From contig JADYXZ010000019.1 in NCBI GenBank assembly GCA_020853885.1, positions 558,001-622,000 on the forward strand: a stretch of DNA of 64,000 bases, given 5' to 3'. This document shows positions 37,931 through 47,009 of this stretch, in pieces. The DNA is from Bradyrhizobiaceae bacterium (lineage in GTDB: Bacteria > Pseudomonadota > Alphaproteobacteria > Rhizobiales > Xanthobacteraceae). The notes below the pieces were generated by a model, which saw nothing but the letters and a program-made list of their open reading frames with translations, did not search any database and was not told the DNA's origin. The position numbers and the translations under genes were made by a program. Positions within the stretch are counted from its first letter, which is position 1, and each line of letters begins with the position of its first letter.

Positions 37931-39034
37931 GTGACCGAAGTCCCGGTCGTATCGCGTATGCCGCGGACGCGCACTCCCGCATCGATCGCTGCCAGTCTCG
38001 CGTTCGAGGACGTGCACCATTCTTATGGTGCCGGCGCGGAGTCCGTGCGCGGCGTCACGCTGCAGATCGCGCCGGGCGAAGTCGTCGCGCTGATCGGCCA
38101 TTCCGGTTGCGGCAAGACCACGTTGTTGCGTCTTGCGGCAGGGCTCGAGCGGCCGACTTCCGGCCGCGTGCTGCTCGACGGCCTGGAGATCGCCGGCCCG
38201 CACACGTTCGTGCCGCCGGAGCGGCGCGGCATCGGCCTGATGTTTCAGGACTACGCGCTGTTTCCGCATCTCACCAATCTGGAAAACGTGATGTTCGGCC
38301 TGCGCGGCCTTTCCCGCAGCGACGCCGAGCGGCAAGCGCGGCAATCGCTCGACCGTGTCAGCCTCGGCCAGCTCGCCGACGAATACCCGCACATGCTCTC
38401 CGGCGGAGAGCAGCAGCGCGTGGCGCTTGCCCGCGCCATCGCGCCGCGTCCCGCCGTGCTGCTGATGGACGAGCCGTTTTCCGGCCTCGACCGCCGCCTG
38501 CGCGACACCATCCGCGCCGACACGCTTGCAATTTTGCGTGAAGCGCGCGCGACCTGTCTCATCGTCACGCACGACCCGGAAGAGGCCATGCGCATGGCCG
38601 ACCGCATCGCGCTGATGCGCGCGGGCAAGCTGATCGAGGTGGGACTACCCGCCGATCTATACCAGCACCCCAACAGCCTGTTCGCCGCGCGCTTCTTCTC
38701 GGAAACGAACGAGATCACGGGCACGGTACGGGGAGGGCGCGTGGAGACGCCGCTCGGCCTGTTCGAGGCACCGGGCCTCGCCGAGGGAACCGCGGCGGTG
38801 GTCTGCATCCGCCTGCCGGGCGTCCGCCTGCGGCCGGCGGGCTACTGCATTCCCGGCCGCATCGTCGCCCGCCGCAGCCTCGGCGTCGTGGACCTCTTTG
38901 AAATCGTGGTGAACGGCCTCGAAGCGCCGGTTCTCGCCCGCGTCCGGGAAGGCGGCGACCACACCCCCGGCGAAGATGTGGGCGTGGACGTGGACCCGGC
39001 CGAAGTTCTTGTTTTTGCGGCCTCAGAGCCCTAG
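37931..39034 (+). CDS. ABC transporter ATPase, FbpC/PotA-like, without permease neighbours
   Basis: A 367-residue ATPase starting at a GTG two bases after scpB. The ABC motifs are intact: Walker A GHSGCGKTTLLRLAAG, Q-loop MFQDYALFPHLT, signature MLSGGEQQRVALARAI, Walker B VLLMDEPFSGLD and H-loop IVTHDPEEA. A C-terminal TOBE-like regulatory domain occupies about residues 250-367. Iron(III), sulfate, spermidine and phosphonate importers use such subunits. No binding protein or permease lies nearby, so its partner is unknown. It interrupts the usual scpB-tatA junction. Confidence 0.85.
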   Translation: MTEVPVVSRMPRTRTPASIAASLAFEDVHHSYGAGAESVRGVTLQIAPGEVVALIGHSGCGKTTLLRLAAGLERPTSGRVLLDGLEIAGPHTFVPPERRGIGLMFQDYALFPHLTNLENVMFGLRGLSRSDAERQARQSLDRVSLGQLADEYPHMLSGGEQQRVALARAIAPRPAVLLMDEPFSGLDRRLRDTIRADTLAILREARATCLIVTHDPEEAMRMADRIALMRAGKLIEVGLPADLYQHPNSLFAARFFSETNEITGTVRGGRVETPLGLFEAPGLAEGTAAVVCIRLPGVRLRPAGYCIPGRIVARRSLGVVDLFEIVVNGLEAPVLARVREGGDHTPGEDVGVDVDPAEVLVFAASEP

Positions 39035-39106
39035 GTTGCGGGGGATATTGCGGGGCAGCGTGGATAACGGCCGATCGCGCCTGCGCGCTGCCTTCCGGAG
39101 GAGCGA

Positions 39107-39334
39107 ATGGGTGGTTTGAGTATCTGGCACTGGATCGTCGTTCTGGTTGTCGTGCTGCTGCTGTTCGGCCGCGGCAAGATCTCGGAAATCATGGGCGACG
39201 CCGCCAAGGGCATCAAAGCCTTCAAGAAGGGGATGTCCGAGGACGACGAGACCGCCGCGAAGAGCGAACCAAAAAGCATCGACCACCAGGGGTCGAGCCA
39301 GGTTCGCACCGAGACCGAAAAGAAGGTCGGCTGA
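39107..39334 (+). CDS. tatA: Twin-arginine translocase subunit TatA
   Basis: 75 residues: a short N-terminus, one membrane helix ([19 protein letters not shown]), an amphipathic helix ([14 protein letters not shown]) and a charged tail. The FGRGKI hinge is typical of TatA. It polymerises to form the channel for folded proteins. TatB and TatC follow in order. Confidence 0.95.
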   Translation: MGGLSIWHWIVVLVVVLLLFGRGKISEIMGDAAKGIKAFKKGMSEDDETAAKSEPKSIDHQGSSQVRTETEKKVG

Positions 39335-39396
39335 ACCAGGGCGCGGCCGGCTTGCGCGGCACGCAGCCGGCGGCATCCACGGCGGCAGTTTAGGCC

Positions 39397-39816
39397 ATGT
39401 TCGACATCGGCTGGAGTGAACTCGTCGTCATCGGCATCGTGGCGCTGATCGTCATCGGCCCGCGCGAGCTGCCGGCGACGCTGCGCACGATCGGGCAGGC
39501 CATGACCAAGCTCCGGCGCATGGCGTCGGAGTTTCAGGGCCAGCTCAACGACGCGTTGCGCGAAGCCGAGCTCGACGAGCTGCGCAAGCAGGCCGAGAAG
39601 CTGACAGGCGAAGTGACTTCCACGATCAGCAATCCGATCGAGAAGGCGACGAGCGAGTTGCAGAACATCGTCGATCAGCCGACGCCGGCAGAGACGCCGG
39701 CGCCAGCCGCTCCCGACCCTGCGCCAGCCGCCGCCGAACCGGCGCCTGAAAAAATCGAAACTCCGTCCGTGGAGACCGCGGCCGATTCCGCAAGCAGCGG
39801 AGGGCGGCCGGGATGA
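39397..39816 (+). CDS. tatB: Twin-arginine translocase subunit TatB
   Basis: 139 residues. MFDIGWSELVVIGIVALIVI is the TatB membrane helix with its conserved Glu, PRELPATLRTIGQAMTKLRR is the amphipathic region, and a long Pro/Ala-rich tail follows. It receives twin-arginine precursors together with TatC. Confidence 0.95.
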   Translation: MFDIGWSELVVIGIVALIVIGPRELPATLRTIGQAMTKLRRMASEFQGQLNDALREAELDELRKQAEKLTGEVTSTISNPIEKATSELQNIVDQPTPAETPAPAAPDPAPAAAEPAPEKIETPSVETAADSASSGGRPG

Positions 39817-39836
39817 GGAGGTTTCACCACTTCTTG

Positions 39837-39950
39837 TCGTCCCGGCCGAGCGACGCTGTAAGCGTCGCGAGAGCCGGGACCCATGAACACCGACGGTGCA
39901 TTCATGGCGCGGCAGATGTTCATGGGTCCCCGCTTTCGCGGGGACGACCC
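39837..39950. repeat. Composite palindromic repeat inside the tat operon
   Basis: Three consecutive hairpins. The first is GTCCCGGC…GCCGGGAC, enclosing CGACGCT-GTA-AGCGTCG. The second is a 13-base-pair stem, GGGACCCATGAAC with GTTCATGGGTCCC. The third is GTCCCCGC-TTTC-GCGGGGAC, which matches the left arm of family A at 4916 and 61517. It fills the 154-base gap between tatB and tatC and may affect tatC expression by transcript folding. Confidence 0.75.
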
Positions 39951-39970
39951 GTTGATAGCGGGGCAGCCGC

Positions 39971-40804
39971 ATGAACGCCCCAGACAAGAAACCCGACGGC
40001 GAGGACGAGATCGACGCATCGCGCGCGCCGCTGATGGATCATCTCATCGAGCTCCGCTCGCGGCTAATCAAGTCGCTGATCGCGTTTCTCCTCATGATGG
40101 TCGTCTGCTTCGCCGGCGCGCGCTACATCTACAACATCCTGCTCTGGCCCTACGCGCTCGCCGCCGGCGGCAACGTCGAGCTGAAGCTCATCTTCACCGC
40201 ACCGCAGGAATTCCTCATCACGCAGATCAAGCTCGCGCTGTTCGGCGCGGCGTTCTTCTCGTTCCCGATCGTCGCCGGGCAGATCTATGCCTTCGTCGCG
40301 CCCGGCCTCTACAAGCACGAGCGCCGCGCGTTCGCGCCGTATCTCGTCGCCACCTGGTTCTGCTTCCTGCTCGGCGCGGCGTTCGTCTATTTCGTCGCCA
40401 TGCCGATGGCGATGCGCTTCTTCCTCGGCATGCAGCAGCTCGGCGGGGAGGGGGTCGCGGAGATTTCGCTGCTGCCGCGCGTCTCCGAGTATCTCTCGCT
40501 GATCATGGCGCTGATCTTCGCCTTCGGCATCTGCTTCCAGTTGCCGGTGATCCTGACGCTGCTGGGCCGGGTCGGAATCATCACCGCGCAGACGCTGCGC
40601 GACAAGCGCCGCTACGCGATCGTCGGCGTGTTCATCATTGCCGCTGTCCTGACCCCGCCCGACGTGATCAGCCAGTTCGCGCTGGCGATCCCCACGCTCG
40701 CGCTCTACGAGGCGTCCATCTGGCTCGTGGCCACGGTGGAAAAGAAGCGCCAGGCCGAGGAGGCGGCGCGCACCGAGGCCGCCTCGGGCACGGCGGCCGA
40801 ATAA
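39971..40804 (+). CDS. tatC: Twin-arginine translocase subunit TatC
   Basis: 277 residues with six membrane helices. The N-terminal signal-binding region is [20 protein letters not shown], and [19 protein letters not shown] and [20 protein letters not shown] are also TatC signatures. It recognises the twin-arginine signal peptide. A palindromic repeat separates it from tatB, but the operon order is normal. Confidence 0.96.
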   Translation: MNAPDKKPDGEDEIDASRAPLMDHLIELRSRLIKSLIAFLLMMVVCFAGARYIYNILLWPYALAAGGNVELKLIFTAPQEFLITQIKLALFGAAFFSFPIVAGQIYAFVAPGLYKHERRAFAPYLVATWFCFLLGAAFVYFVAMPMAMRFFLGMQQLGGEGVAEISLLPRVSEYLSLIMALIFAFGICFQLPVILTLLGRVGIITAQTLRDKRRYAIVGVFIIAAVLTPPDVISQFALAIPTLALYEASIWLVATVEKKRQAEEAARTEAASGTAAE

Positions 40805-40907
40805 TCCCCTTTCCGATTGCGTTTGCCGGCCAGTGGCTTAGAAGCGTCGCCACTCCGTTGATCCTGCCCGCGTTTCAACCGAGCCGCCGCTGCGCTAGGA
40901 AGCCTTG

Positions 40908-42359
40908 ATGTTCGACCCGAAATGGATTCGTGAAAACGCCGAAGCCTTCGACCGCGGGCTCGCCCGCCGCGGGCTGCCGCCGGAGTCCCCGCGTATCCTC
41001 GCGCTCGACGACAAGCGCCGGGCGGTGATCGCCAAGGCGCAGGTGCGGCAGGAGCGCCGCAACGCCGTATCGAAGGAAATCGGCGAGGCGAAGAAGGCGA
41101 AGGACGAGGCCCGCGCTTCCGCGCTCATGGCCGAGGTGGCGAAGCTGAAGGATGAGCTTCCTGCCTTGGAGGCCGAGCAGGCGGCAGCGGAAAAAGAGCT
41201 GAGCGAAGCGCTCGCCTGGATTCCCAATACGCCGGCCGACGATGTGCCGGACGGCAAGGACGAGAAGGACAACAAGGTCCGCGACGGCCACACCATGGGC
41301 AAGCAGCCCAGCTTCGCCTTCGCAACCAAGCAGCATTTCGAGTTGGGCGAAGCGCTCGGGCTGATGGACTTCGAAGCCGCGGCGAAACTCTCCGGCTCGC
41401 GCTTTGTCGTCCTGAAAGGCGCGCTCGCGCGCATGGAACGCGCCATCTCGCAGTTCTTCCTCGACACGCACACCACCGAGTTCGGCTACACCGAAGTCGC
41501 GCCGCCCATTCTCGTGCGCGATGACGTCATGTTCGGCACAGCACAATTACCGAAATTCAAGGAAGATCAGTTCGGTGCATTCAGAGATGTGCCCAGCATT
41601 GAGTTGATGGAAAGAGCCTACACTAAGGTTCAGCAAGAATATCTTAGACAACAGCAGGAAAAAGGCGTTCCAACCTCAATGTTGGAGCTTCTCGGCGCCG
41701 GGACAGCAACTCTTTTAGCAGACGTAAAGAACCTTCCATCTCAGGACAAATTCTGGCTCATCCCCACCGCCGAAGTCCCGCTGACCAATCTCGTCCGCGA
41801 GTCCATCGTAGCCGAAGAAGAACTGCCGCTGCGCCTTACCGCTTGCACGCCCTGCTTCCGCGCCGAGGCGGGCGCGGCGGGGAAAGACACGCGCGGCATG
41901 CTGCGCCAGCACCAGTTCACCAAGGTCGAGCTCGTCTCCATTACCACGCCCGACCAGAGCAAGGACGAGCACGAACGCATGCTCTCCTGCGCCGAGGAAG
42001 TGCTGCGCCGCCTCGGCCTGCATTTCCGCGTGATGACGCTCTGCACCGGCGACATGGGCTTCGCCTCGCAGAAGACCTACGACATCGAGGTCTGGCTGCC
42101 GGGGCAGGGCGCCTATCGCGAGATTTCCTCCTGTTCCAACTGCGGCGAGTTCCAGGCCCGCCGCATGGAGGCGCGCTGGCGCGGCAAGGACGGCAGGGTG
42201 AAGGGCCCGGTTCACACGCTGAACGGCTCCGGCGTCGCCGTCGGCCGCGCGCTGATCGCGGTCATGGAGAATTATCAGGACGAGAACGGCGCCATCGCCG
42301 TGCCGGATGTGCTGCAGCCCTACATGGGCGGGATGAAGAAGATCGAGAAGAAGAACTAG
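40908..42359 (+). CDS. serS: Seryl-tRNA synthetase with a low-GC in-frame insertion
   Basis: A 483-residue class II synthetase. It has the N-terminal tRNA-binding coiled coil (residues about 25-105), then motif 1 around [18 protein letters not shown], the serine-binding [13 protein letters not shown], motif 2 [20 protein letters not shown] and motif 3 [19 protein letters not shown]. Residues about 223-281 (41574-41750) are an insertion not expected in the family: between EDQF and FWLIPTAEV most bacterial enzymes have about 7-15 residues, here 59. The inserted DNA is about 46% G+C by hand count, with AGA and TTA codons foreign to the neighbourhood. The frame is open and all catalytic motifs are intact. 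The ATG at 40908 follows AGGAAGCC. Confidence 0.95.
   Translation: MFDPKWIRENAEAFDRGLARRGLPPESPRILALDDKRRAVIAKAQVRQERRNAVSKEIGEAKKAKDEARASALMAEVAKLKDELPALEAEQAAAEKELSEALAWIPNTPADDVPDGKDEKDNKVRDGHTMGKQPSFAFATKQHFELGEALGLMDFEAAAKLSGSRFVVLKGALARMERAISQFFLDTHTTEFGYTEVAPPILVRDDVMFGTAQLPKFKEDQFGAFRDVPSIELMERAYTKVQQEYLRQQQEKGVPTSMLELLGAGTATLLADVKNLPSQDKFWLIPTAEVPLTNLVRESIVAEEELPLRLTACTPCFRAEAGAAGKDTRGMLRQHQFTKVELVSITTPDQSKDEHERMLSCAEEVLRRLGLHFRVMTLCTGDMGFASQKTYDIEVWLPGQGAYREISSCSNCGEFQARRMEARWRGKDGRVKGPVHTLNGSGVAVGRALIAVMENYQDENGAIAVPDVLQPYMGGMKKIEKKN
41540..41750 (+). other. Low-GC in-frame insertion or recombination tract within serS
   Basis: Composition changes abruptly from the high-GC flanks to about 46% G+C near 41540 and returns at 41751. 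The extra codons (41574-41750) encode [40 protein letters not shown] and then [21 protein letters not shown] encodes three arginines and TTA or CTT many leucines. A small inverted repeat CCAAC-CTCAAT-GTTGG lies at 41670-41685. The tract begins before the extra codons, also covering conserved [11 protein letters not shown], which suggests replacement by recombination rather than simple insertion. No intein splice residues are present. Confidence 0.75.
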
Positions 42360-42360
42360 A

Positions 42361-43140
42361 ATGCGCATCCTGGTCACCAACGACGACGGCATCAATGCTC
42401 CCGGCCTCGAATCCTGCGTGCGCATTGCGCAGTCGCTGTCGGACGATGTGTGGATCGTTGCGCCCGAGTTCGATCAATCCGGCGTCGCGCACTCGCTGTC
42501 GCTCAACGACCCCTTGCGCATGCGCCGCGTCGACGAGCGCCGCTTCGCCGTGAAAGGCACGCCGACCGATTGCGTCATCATGGCGGTCCGCCACGTGCTC
42601 AAGGAAAAGCGGCCGGAGCTCGTGCTCTCCGGCGTCAACCGCGGCCAGAACCTCGCCGAGGACGTGACCTATTCCGGCACGGTCGCCGGCGCGATCGAGG
42701 GCACCATCCTCGGCATCCCGTCGTTTGCGCTGTCGCAGGTGTTCGGCCCAACTACCCGCGAACGCCCCACCTACGAGACCGCCGAAACGCACGCGCCCGA
42801 CCTCATCCGCACACTCTTGAAGGAAGGCATCCCGCCCGGCATCCTCGTCAACATCAATTTCCCCGACTGCCGCCCGCAGGAAGTCACCGGCGTCGGCGCG
42901 AGCGTGCAGGGCCGCCGCGATCCCGGCCTCATGCACATCGACGAGCGCAAGGACGGCCGCGGCAATCCGTATTATTGGCTCGCCTTCAACCGGCAGAAGC
43001 GTCCGCCGGCTAACGGCAGCGACATCTGGGCGATCGAGAACAAGCGCATTTCCGTCACGCCATTGCGGCTCGACATGACGGACGAACCGTTCCTGACGCG
43101 GCTCGGCGCATTGTTCGACGAGAGCCCGCTGACTGACTGA
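42361..43140 (+). CDS. surE: 5'/3'-nucleotidase SurE
   Basis: A 259-residue metal-dependent nucleotidase. [20 protein letters not shown] carries the metal Asp-Asp pair, [17 protein letters not shown] is the second conserved loop, and [20 protein letters not shown] supplies the Asn ligand. It dephosphorylates nucleoside monophosphates and is linked to stationary-phase survival. It starts one base after serS and ends one base before pcm. Confidence 0.95.
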   Translation: MRILVTNDDGINAPGLESCVRIAQSLSDDVWIVAPEFDQSGVAHSLSLNDPLRMRRVDERRFAVKGTPTDCVIMAVRHVLKEKRPELVLSGVNRGQNLAEDVTYSGTVAGAIEGTILGIPSFALSQVFGPTTRERPTYETAETHAPDLIRTLLKEGIPPGILVNINFPDCRPQEVTGVGASVQGRRDPGLMHIDERKDGRGNPYYWLAFNRQKRPPANGSDIWAIENKRISVTPLRLDMTDEPFLTRLGALFDESPLTD

Positions 43141-43141
43141 G

Positions 43142-43819
43142 ATGAGCACGAGAGGCCCGCACGACGGTCACGATCCCTTCGCCGAAGCGCGCATGGAATT
43201 TCTGCTCACCATGCGCCGGCGCGGCATTCAGGACATCCGCGTGCTGCGCGCGCTCGAGCTCGTCCCGCGCGAGGTTTTCGTCGAACCGGAACAGGAGGCG
43301 CACGCCTACGAGGATCAGGCGCTGCCGATCGAGTGCGGCCAGACCATCAGCCAGCCCTATGTCGTCGCGGCCATGACCGAGGCGCTTTTGCTCGAGCCGA
43401 ACCACAAGGTGCTCGAGATCGGCACCGGCTCCGGCTATCAGGCGGCGGTGCTTTCGCATCTCACGCATGAGGTCGTCACCGTCGAGCGCTACCGCACGCT
43501 CGCCGAGACGGCCGAGCGCCGCTTCGCCGAACTCGGCCTCGACAACATCACCGTGATCGTCGGCGACGGCACGCTCGGCGCACCGGATCACGCGCCGTTC
43601 GACCGGATCATCGTCACGGCCGCCGCGCCGGAAATCCCGCAGAGGCTCCTGGAGCAATTGCGCGAGGGCGGGATCATGGTGGTTCCCGTCGGCCCGGTCA
43701 CCGGCGTCCAGTCGCTCCTACGCATCCGCAAGCGCCCGAAGGGCGAGGGGATCGAGCAGGAGACCCTGATGCAGGTCCGCTTCGTCCCGCTCGTGGCCGG
43801 CAAGGCTTCTGCCCTTTGA
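43142..43819 (+). CDS. pcm: Protein-L-isoaspartate O-methyltransferase
   Basis: 225 residues, canonical [24 protein letters not shown], the active-site loop [17 protein letters not shown], the SAM motif [18 protein letters not shown] and [19 protein letters not shown]. It methylates isoaspartyl residues to start repair of aged proteins. The surE-pcm-LytM order is widespread. A second, divergent family member lies at 15216. Confidence 0.95.
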   Translation: MSTRGPHDGHDPFAEARMEFLLTMRRRGIQDIRVLRALELVPREVFVEPEQEAHAYEDQALPIECGQTISQPYVVAAMTEALLLEPNHKVLEIGTGSGYQAAVLSHLTHEVVTVERYRTLAETAERRFAELGLDNITVIVGDGTLGAPDHAPFDRIIVTAAAPEIPQRLLEQLREGGIMVVPVGPVTGVQSLLRIRKRPKGEGIEQETLMQVRFVPLVAGKASAL

Positions 43820-43827
43820 GCGACGAT

Positions 43828-43846
43828 CCTCCCTCCTTTAGGGAGG
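43828..43846 (+). terminator. Hairpin after pcm
   Basis: CCTCCCT-CCTTT-AGGGAGG forms a seven-base-pair stem nine bases after the pcm stop. No strong T run follows. It probably ends the serS-surE-pcm transcript or separates it from the LytM gene. Confidence 0.45.
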
Positions 43847-43961
43847 GGATAAAGGTCGCCCCGACAACGAAAATTCGCGCCCAACCTCTATTTCCTTAAG
43901 CCCCCGTTTACCGATTGATCGTCTACTCGCCTCGCACAGTGTTGCGTCCGAGTGAGTAGCG

Positions 43962-45239
43962 ATGCGTTCAAAACATCTCCGTTCGCGGCCCTACCAATTC
44001 GCGTTGGCCTTGGGGCTCATCGGCGCGGCCGTTGCAGGCTGCAGCCAGGATACGAGCCGCTTCAACGACGACCCCTTCACCAACCCGTTCAGCTCGCGCA
44101 ATGATGTGACGAGCTCGACCGGTTCGCGTCCGGCGACCATCGAGTCCCAGCCGCTCGCCGGACCGACGTCGCAGCCCGCTTACGCTGCGGCGCCGAACTC
44201 CGTGCCGGCGGCCCCGGCACCCGCCTATACGCCCGCACCGCAAGGCGCCTACAGCCCGCCGGTCACCGGCTCGGCCGCGCCGCGTTCGGGTGAAGGCAAC
44301 TGGCGCTGGGATGGCGGCACTGCTGTCACGCTCCAGCACGGCGAGACCGTCGACATGATCGGGCGCCGCTACGGCGTGCCTGCCTGGGCGATCCTGCGCG
44401 CCAACAACATCGCCGACGCTTCGCGCGTGCAGCCCGGCACCCGCCTTGTAATCCCGCAGTACCAAGGCTCGCCTGCACCTGCCCAGACGGCGGCCATTTC
44501 CACGCCTGCAAGCAAGCCGGCCTATTCGCCCGCACCCACGCGTGGCGGTCAGGTTCACACCGTCAATGCCGGCGAGACGCTCTACTCGCTTGGCCGCCGC
44601 TACGGCACGACGCACGTGGCGATCGCGCAGGCCAACGGCATGTCCAGCGACGCGAGCCTCCGTGTCGGACAGCGACTGAATATCCCCGGTGGCGCGAGCA
44701 GCACGGCATCGAAGACCTCGCCGTTCTCGCCGCCGCCCGGCTATCGCGCGGAAGCGCCTGCACCCGCACCGCAGCAGACCGCCAGCGTGACGGAGCAGCC
44801 GCAGAAGGTCGCGGCCGTGACGCCCGCGGCCCAGGACGAACCGCGCTCGCTCGGCAACTCCCCGCAATTCCGCTGGCCCGTGCGCGGTCGCGTCATCTCC
44901 GGCTTCGGCCCCAAGGCCGGCGGCCAGCACAACGACGGCATCAATCTCGCCGTGCCCGAGGGCGCAGACGTGAAGGCCGCCGAGGACGGCGTGGTCGCCT
45001 ATGCCGGCAACGAGCTCAAGGGCTACGGCAACCTCGTGCTCATCCGCCATGCCGACGGCTGGATGACGGCTTACGCCCACAACAGCCAGCTCATGGTGAA
45101 GCGCGGCGATCAGGTGCGGCGCGGCCAGAGCGTCGCGCGGGCCGGCCAGACCGGCGGCGTGTCGTCGCCACAACTGCACTTTGAGATCCGCAAGGGCTCG
45201 TCGCCCGTCGATCCGACCAAGTATCTCGCCGAGCTCTGA
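43962..45239 (+). CDS. LysM/LytM lipoprotein, NlpD/DipM-like amidase activator
   Basis: 425 residues. The lipoprotein signal has lipobox AVAGC near residue 28. Two LysM domains bind peptidoglycan (LQHGETVDMIGRRYGVPAWA and VNAGETLYSLGRRYGTTHVA). The C-terminal M23 fold spans WPVRGRVISGFGPKAGGQ to PVDPTKYLAEL. The zinc site looks degenerate: the usual HxGxD reads NDGIN and the HxH reads QLH. This fits NlpD/EnvC/DipM-type factors that activate amidases rather than cut peptidoglycan. A T-rich leader separates it from pcm. Confidence 0.88.
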   Translation: MRSKHLRSRPYQFALALGLIGAAVAGCSQDTSRFNDDPFTNPFSSRNDVTSSTGSRPATIESQPLAGPTSQPAYAAAPNSVPAAPAPAYTPAPQGAYSPPVTGSAAPRSGEGNWRWDGGTAVTLQHGETVDMIGRRYGVPAWAILRANNIADASRVQPGTRLVIPQYQGSPAPAQTAAISTPASKPAYSPAPTRGGQVHTVNAGETLYSLGRRYGTTHVAIAQANGMSSDASLRVGQRLNIPGGASSTASKTSPFSPPPGYRAEAPAPAPQQTASVTEQPQKVAAVTPAAQDEPRSLGNSPQFRWPVRGRVISGFGPKAGGQHNDGINLAVPEGADVKAAEDGVVAYAGNELKGYGNLVLIRHADGWMTAYAHNSQLMVKRGDQVRRGQSVARAGQTGGVSSPQLHFEIRKGSSPVDPTKYLAEL

Positions 45240-45247
45240 GATTCCGC

Positions 45248-45559
45248 TTAGCGCTTCGTGGGCGCCGGCTGCTGCACAGCCGGCGCCATCAACGCCGGCG
45301 CGCCGCCGATCTCGCATACGAACACGGCGTCGCTGTTGGCATCCGTCGGGCCGTAAGTGATGCGCGCGGTGCTCTTCCACTTTGCGCAGTGCGCGTCCGC
45401 CAGCAATTGCGCGTTTCCGCCGGCCCTGAGCATTTCGGCCGGAATGATTCCGCCGGTGTTGTTGCCTTCGATTTCCTTGCGCGTGCTGCTGCCGAAGCTG
45501 CCGCACGCCGCAAGGATCAAGGCGGTTGTCAGAAAGATCGCTGGCCGCAACAGACGCAT
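45248..45559 (-). CDS. Small outer-membrane lipoprotein of unknown function
   Basis: 103 residues with a lipoprotein signal (MRLLRPAIFLTTALILAAC, Cys at residue 19) and a small mature domain containing AEMLRAGGNAQLLADAHCAK and VFVCEIGGAPALM. The two mature Cys residues could form a disulfide. The true start is 45559; the frame remains open far upstream inside the DUF815 gene, but that part is not coding in this frame. It follows the DUF815 gene by eight bases. A perfect ten-base-pair stem (GGCGCCGGCT with AGCCGGCGCC, 45261-45287) lies in its last codons and may act as terminator. Confidence 0.75.
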   Translation of the reverse strand: MRLLRPAIFLTTALILAACGSFGSSTRKEIEGNNTGGIIPAEMLRAGGNAQLLADAHCAKWKSTARITYGPTDANSDAVFVCEIGGAPALMAPAVQQPAPTKR

Positions 45560-45567
45560 CGCCGTTT

Positions 45568-46458
45568 CTAGTCCTTGAGCGGAACCCCGAGCCTTCCGGC
45601 AAGATCCTGGATGAACTGCCACGCGACGCGGCCGGACCTTGCGCCGCGCGTGGTGGCCCATTCGAGCGCCTCGCGCCGCAGCGTCTCCGCATCGACCGGC
45701 AGCTTGTAATGAGCCACGTAGCCGTCGACCATCGCAAGGAATTCGTCCTGGCTGCAGCGATGGAAGCCGAGCCACAGGCCGAAACGGTCGGACAGCGAGA
45801 CCTTCTCTTCCACCGCCTCGCCGGGATTGATGGCCGTTGCACGCTCGTTCTCGACCATCTCGCGCGCCATCAGGTGGCGGCGGTTGGAGGTCGCATACAG
45901 GATCACGTTGTCGGGCCGCCCCTCGATGCCGCCCTCGAGCACGGCCTTGAGCGACTTGTACGAGGTGTCCTCGTGCTCGAACGAGAGATCGTCGCAGAAC
46001 ACGATGAAGCGGTGCGGCGCCTCGCGCAGGATCGCCATCAGGCCCGGCAGCGACTCGATGTCCTCGCGGTGAATCTCCACGAGCTTGAAGCCGGTCTTGC
46101 CCTTCTGCTCGGCGCATACCTGGGCGTGCACTGCCTTCACGAGCGACGATTTGCCCATGCCCCGCGCGCCCCAGAGCAGCGCATTGTTGGCGGGCAAGCC
46201 CCTGGCGAACCGCTCGGTGTTTTCGAGGAGCGTATCGCGCATGCGGTCGATACCCTTGAGGAGCCGCATGTCGACGCGGTTCACGCGCTTTACCGGCTCG
46301 AGCCGCTTGCTCGCGGCCTGCCAGATGAACGCGTCGGCGGCGCCGAAATCCGCCTGCACCGCGGCAGGCGGCGCCATGCGGTCGAGCGCCCCGGATATGC
46401 GGTCGAGCGCCTGCGCGAGCAGCGCCAGCACCGAGTCGGCGGGGGAGGGCTTGTTCAT
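45568..46458 (-). CDS. DUF815 AAA-type ATPase
   Basis: A 296-residue P-loop protein. Walker A is LLWGARGMGKSSLVKAVHA, Walker B is RFIVFCDDLSFE, sensor 1 is NVILYATSNRRHLM, and an arginine-rich sensor 2 region is near SDRFGLWLGFHR. DUF815 ATPases are widespread in proteobacteria, commonly beside yajC, and have no established role. It is divergent from yajC across 161 bases. Confidence 0.85.
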   Translation of the reverse strand: MNKPSPADSVLALLAQALDRISGALDRMAPPAAVQADFGAADAFIWQAASKRLEPVKRVNRVDMRLLKGIDRMRDTLLENTERFARGLPANNALLWGARGMGKSSLVKAVHAQVCAEQKGKTGFKLVEIHREDIESLPGLMAILREAPHRFIVFCDDLSFEHEDTSYKSLKAVLEGGIEGRPDNVILYATSNRRHLMAREMVENERATAINPGEAVEEKVSLSDRFGLWLGFHRCSQDEFLAMVDGYVAHYKLPVDAETLRREALEWATTRGARSGRVAWQFIQDLAGRLGVPLKD

Positions 46459-46535
46459 GCTTTCCTCTTCCGCCCGCGGAATAGCCGTCCGGCGGTTCTA
46501 CCGCAAGTCGTTGATCTGGAACGGCGTTGCGGCGT

Positions 46536-46563
46536 TTGCAATTGGGGGCTCCGTCGCTATAGT
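46536..46563 (+). promoter_or_regulatory. Sigma-70-type promoter of the yajC-secDF operon
   Basis: TTGCAA, a 16-base spacer and TATAGT lie 57-84 bases upstream of the yajC start. It is one of the best promoter matches in the window. Confidence 0.6.
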
Positions 46564-46619
46564 CCCGCCGCCTTTGAACAATTCGCACGACGAACGGCGA
46601 ACGAGGGGACACCCACCGT

Positions 46620-46946
46620 ATGTTTATCACTCCGGCCTATGCGCAGGGCATTGGCGGCAGCAGCGATATGCTGATTTCTCTGCTGCCGTTCCTGCTGATT
46701 TTCGTCATCATGTATTTTCTCATCCTGCGCCCGCAGCAGCAGCGCGTGAAGCAGCATCGGGAAATGGTGAATTCGCTTCGCCGGGGCGACACCGTGGTCA
46801 CGTCCGGCGGGCTCATCGGCAAGGTCACCAAGGTTGTCGACGACAACGAGGTGGAGCTGCAGCTCGCAGACGGCATCCGCGTGCGGCAGATGCGGCAGAT
46901 GGTCTCCGAGGTCCGCGCCAAGGGCGAACCTGTCAAGGACGAGTGA
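46620..46946 (+). CDS. yajC: Preprotein translocase subunit YajC
   Basis: 108 residues: one membrane helix (LISLLPFLLIFVIMYFLILR), the conserved PQQQRVKQHREMV, and a small cytoplasmic domain with GDTVVTSGGLIGKVTKV. It associates with SecDF. secD follows after 63 bases. Confidence 0.95.
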   Translation: MFITPAYAQGIGGSSDMLISLLPFLLIFVIMYFLILRPQQQRVKQHREMVNSLRRGDTVVTSGGLIGKVTKVVDDNEVELQLADGIRVRQMRQMVSEVRAKGEPVKDE

Positions 46947-47009
46947 GCCTTTCCGCAGGGGGATGACACCAGCGCGCCGTACCCGGGCGCGCGATCGAGG
47001 ACGTGACGG

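Noticed and set aside
41574-41750. Intein or intron in serS
   Set aside because: 59 residues are too short for an intein, no Cys/Ser first residue or His-Asn end is present, and the frame is open without intron features.
45248-46630. 460-codon minus-strand open frame covering the DUF815 gene and the lipoprotein
   Set aside because: Only its last 103 codons look like a protein (a lipoprotein). The rest is an out-of-frame shadow of the DUF815 ATPase.
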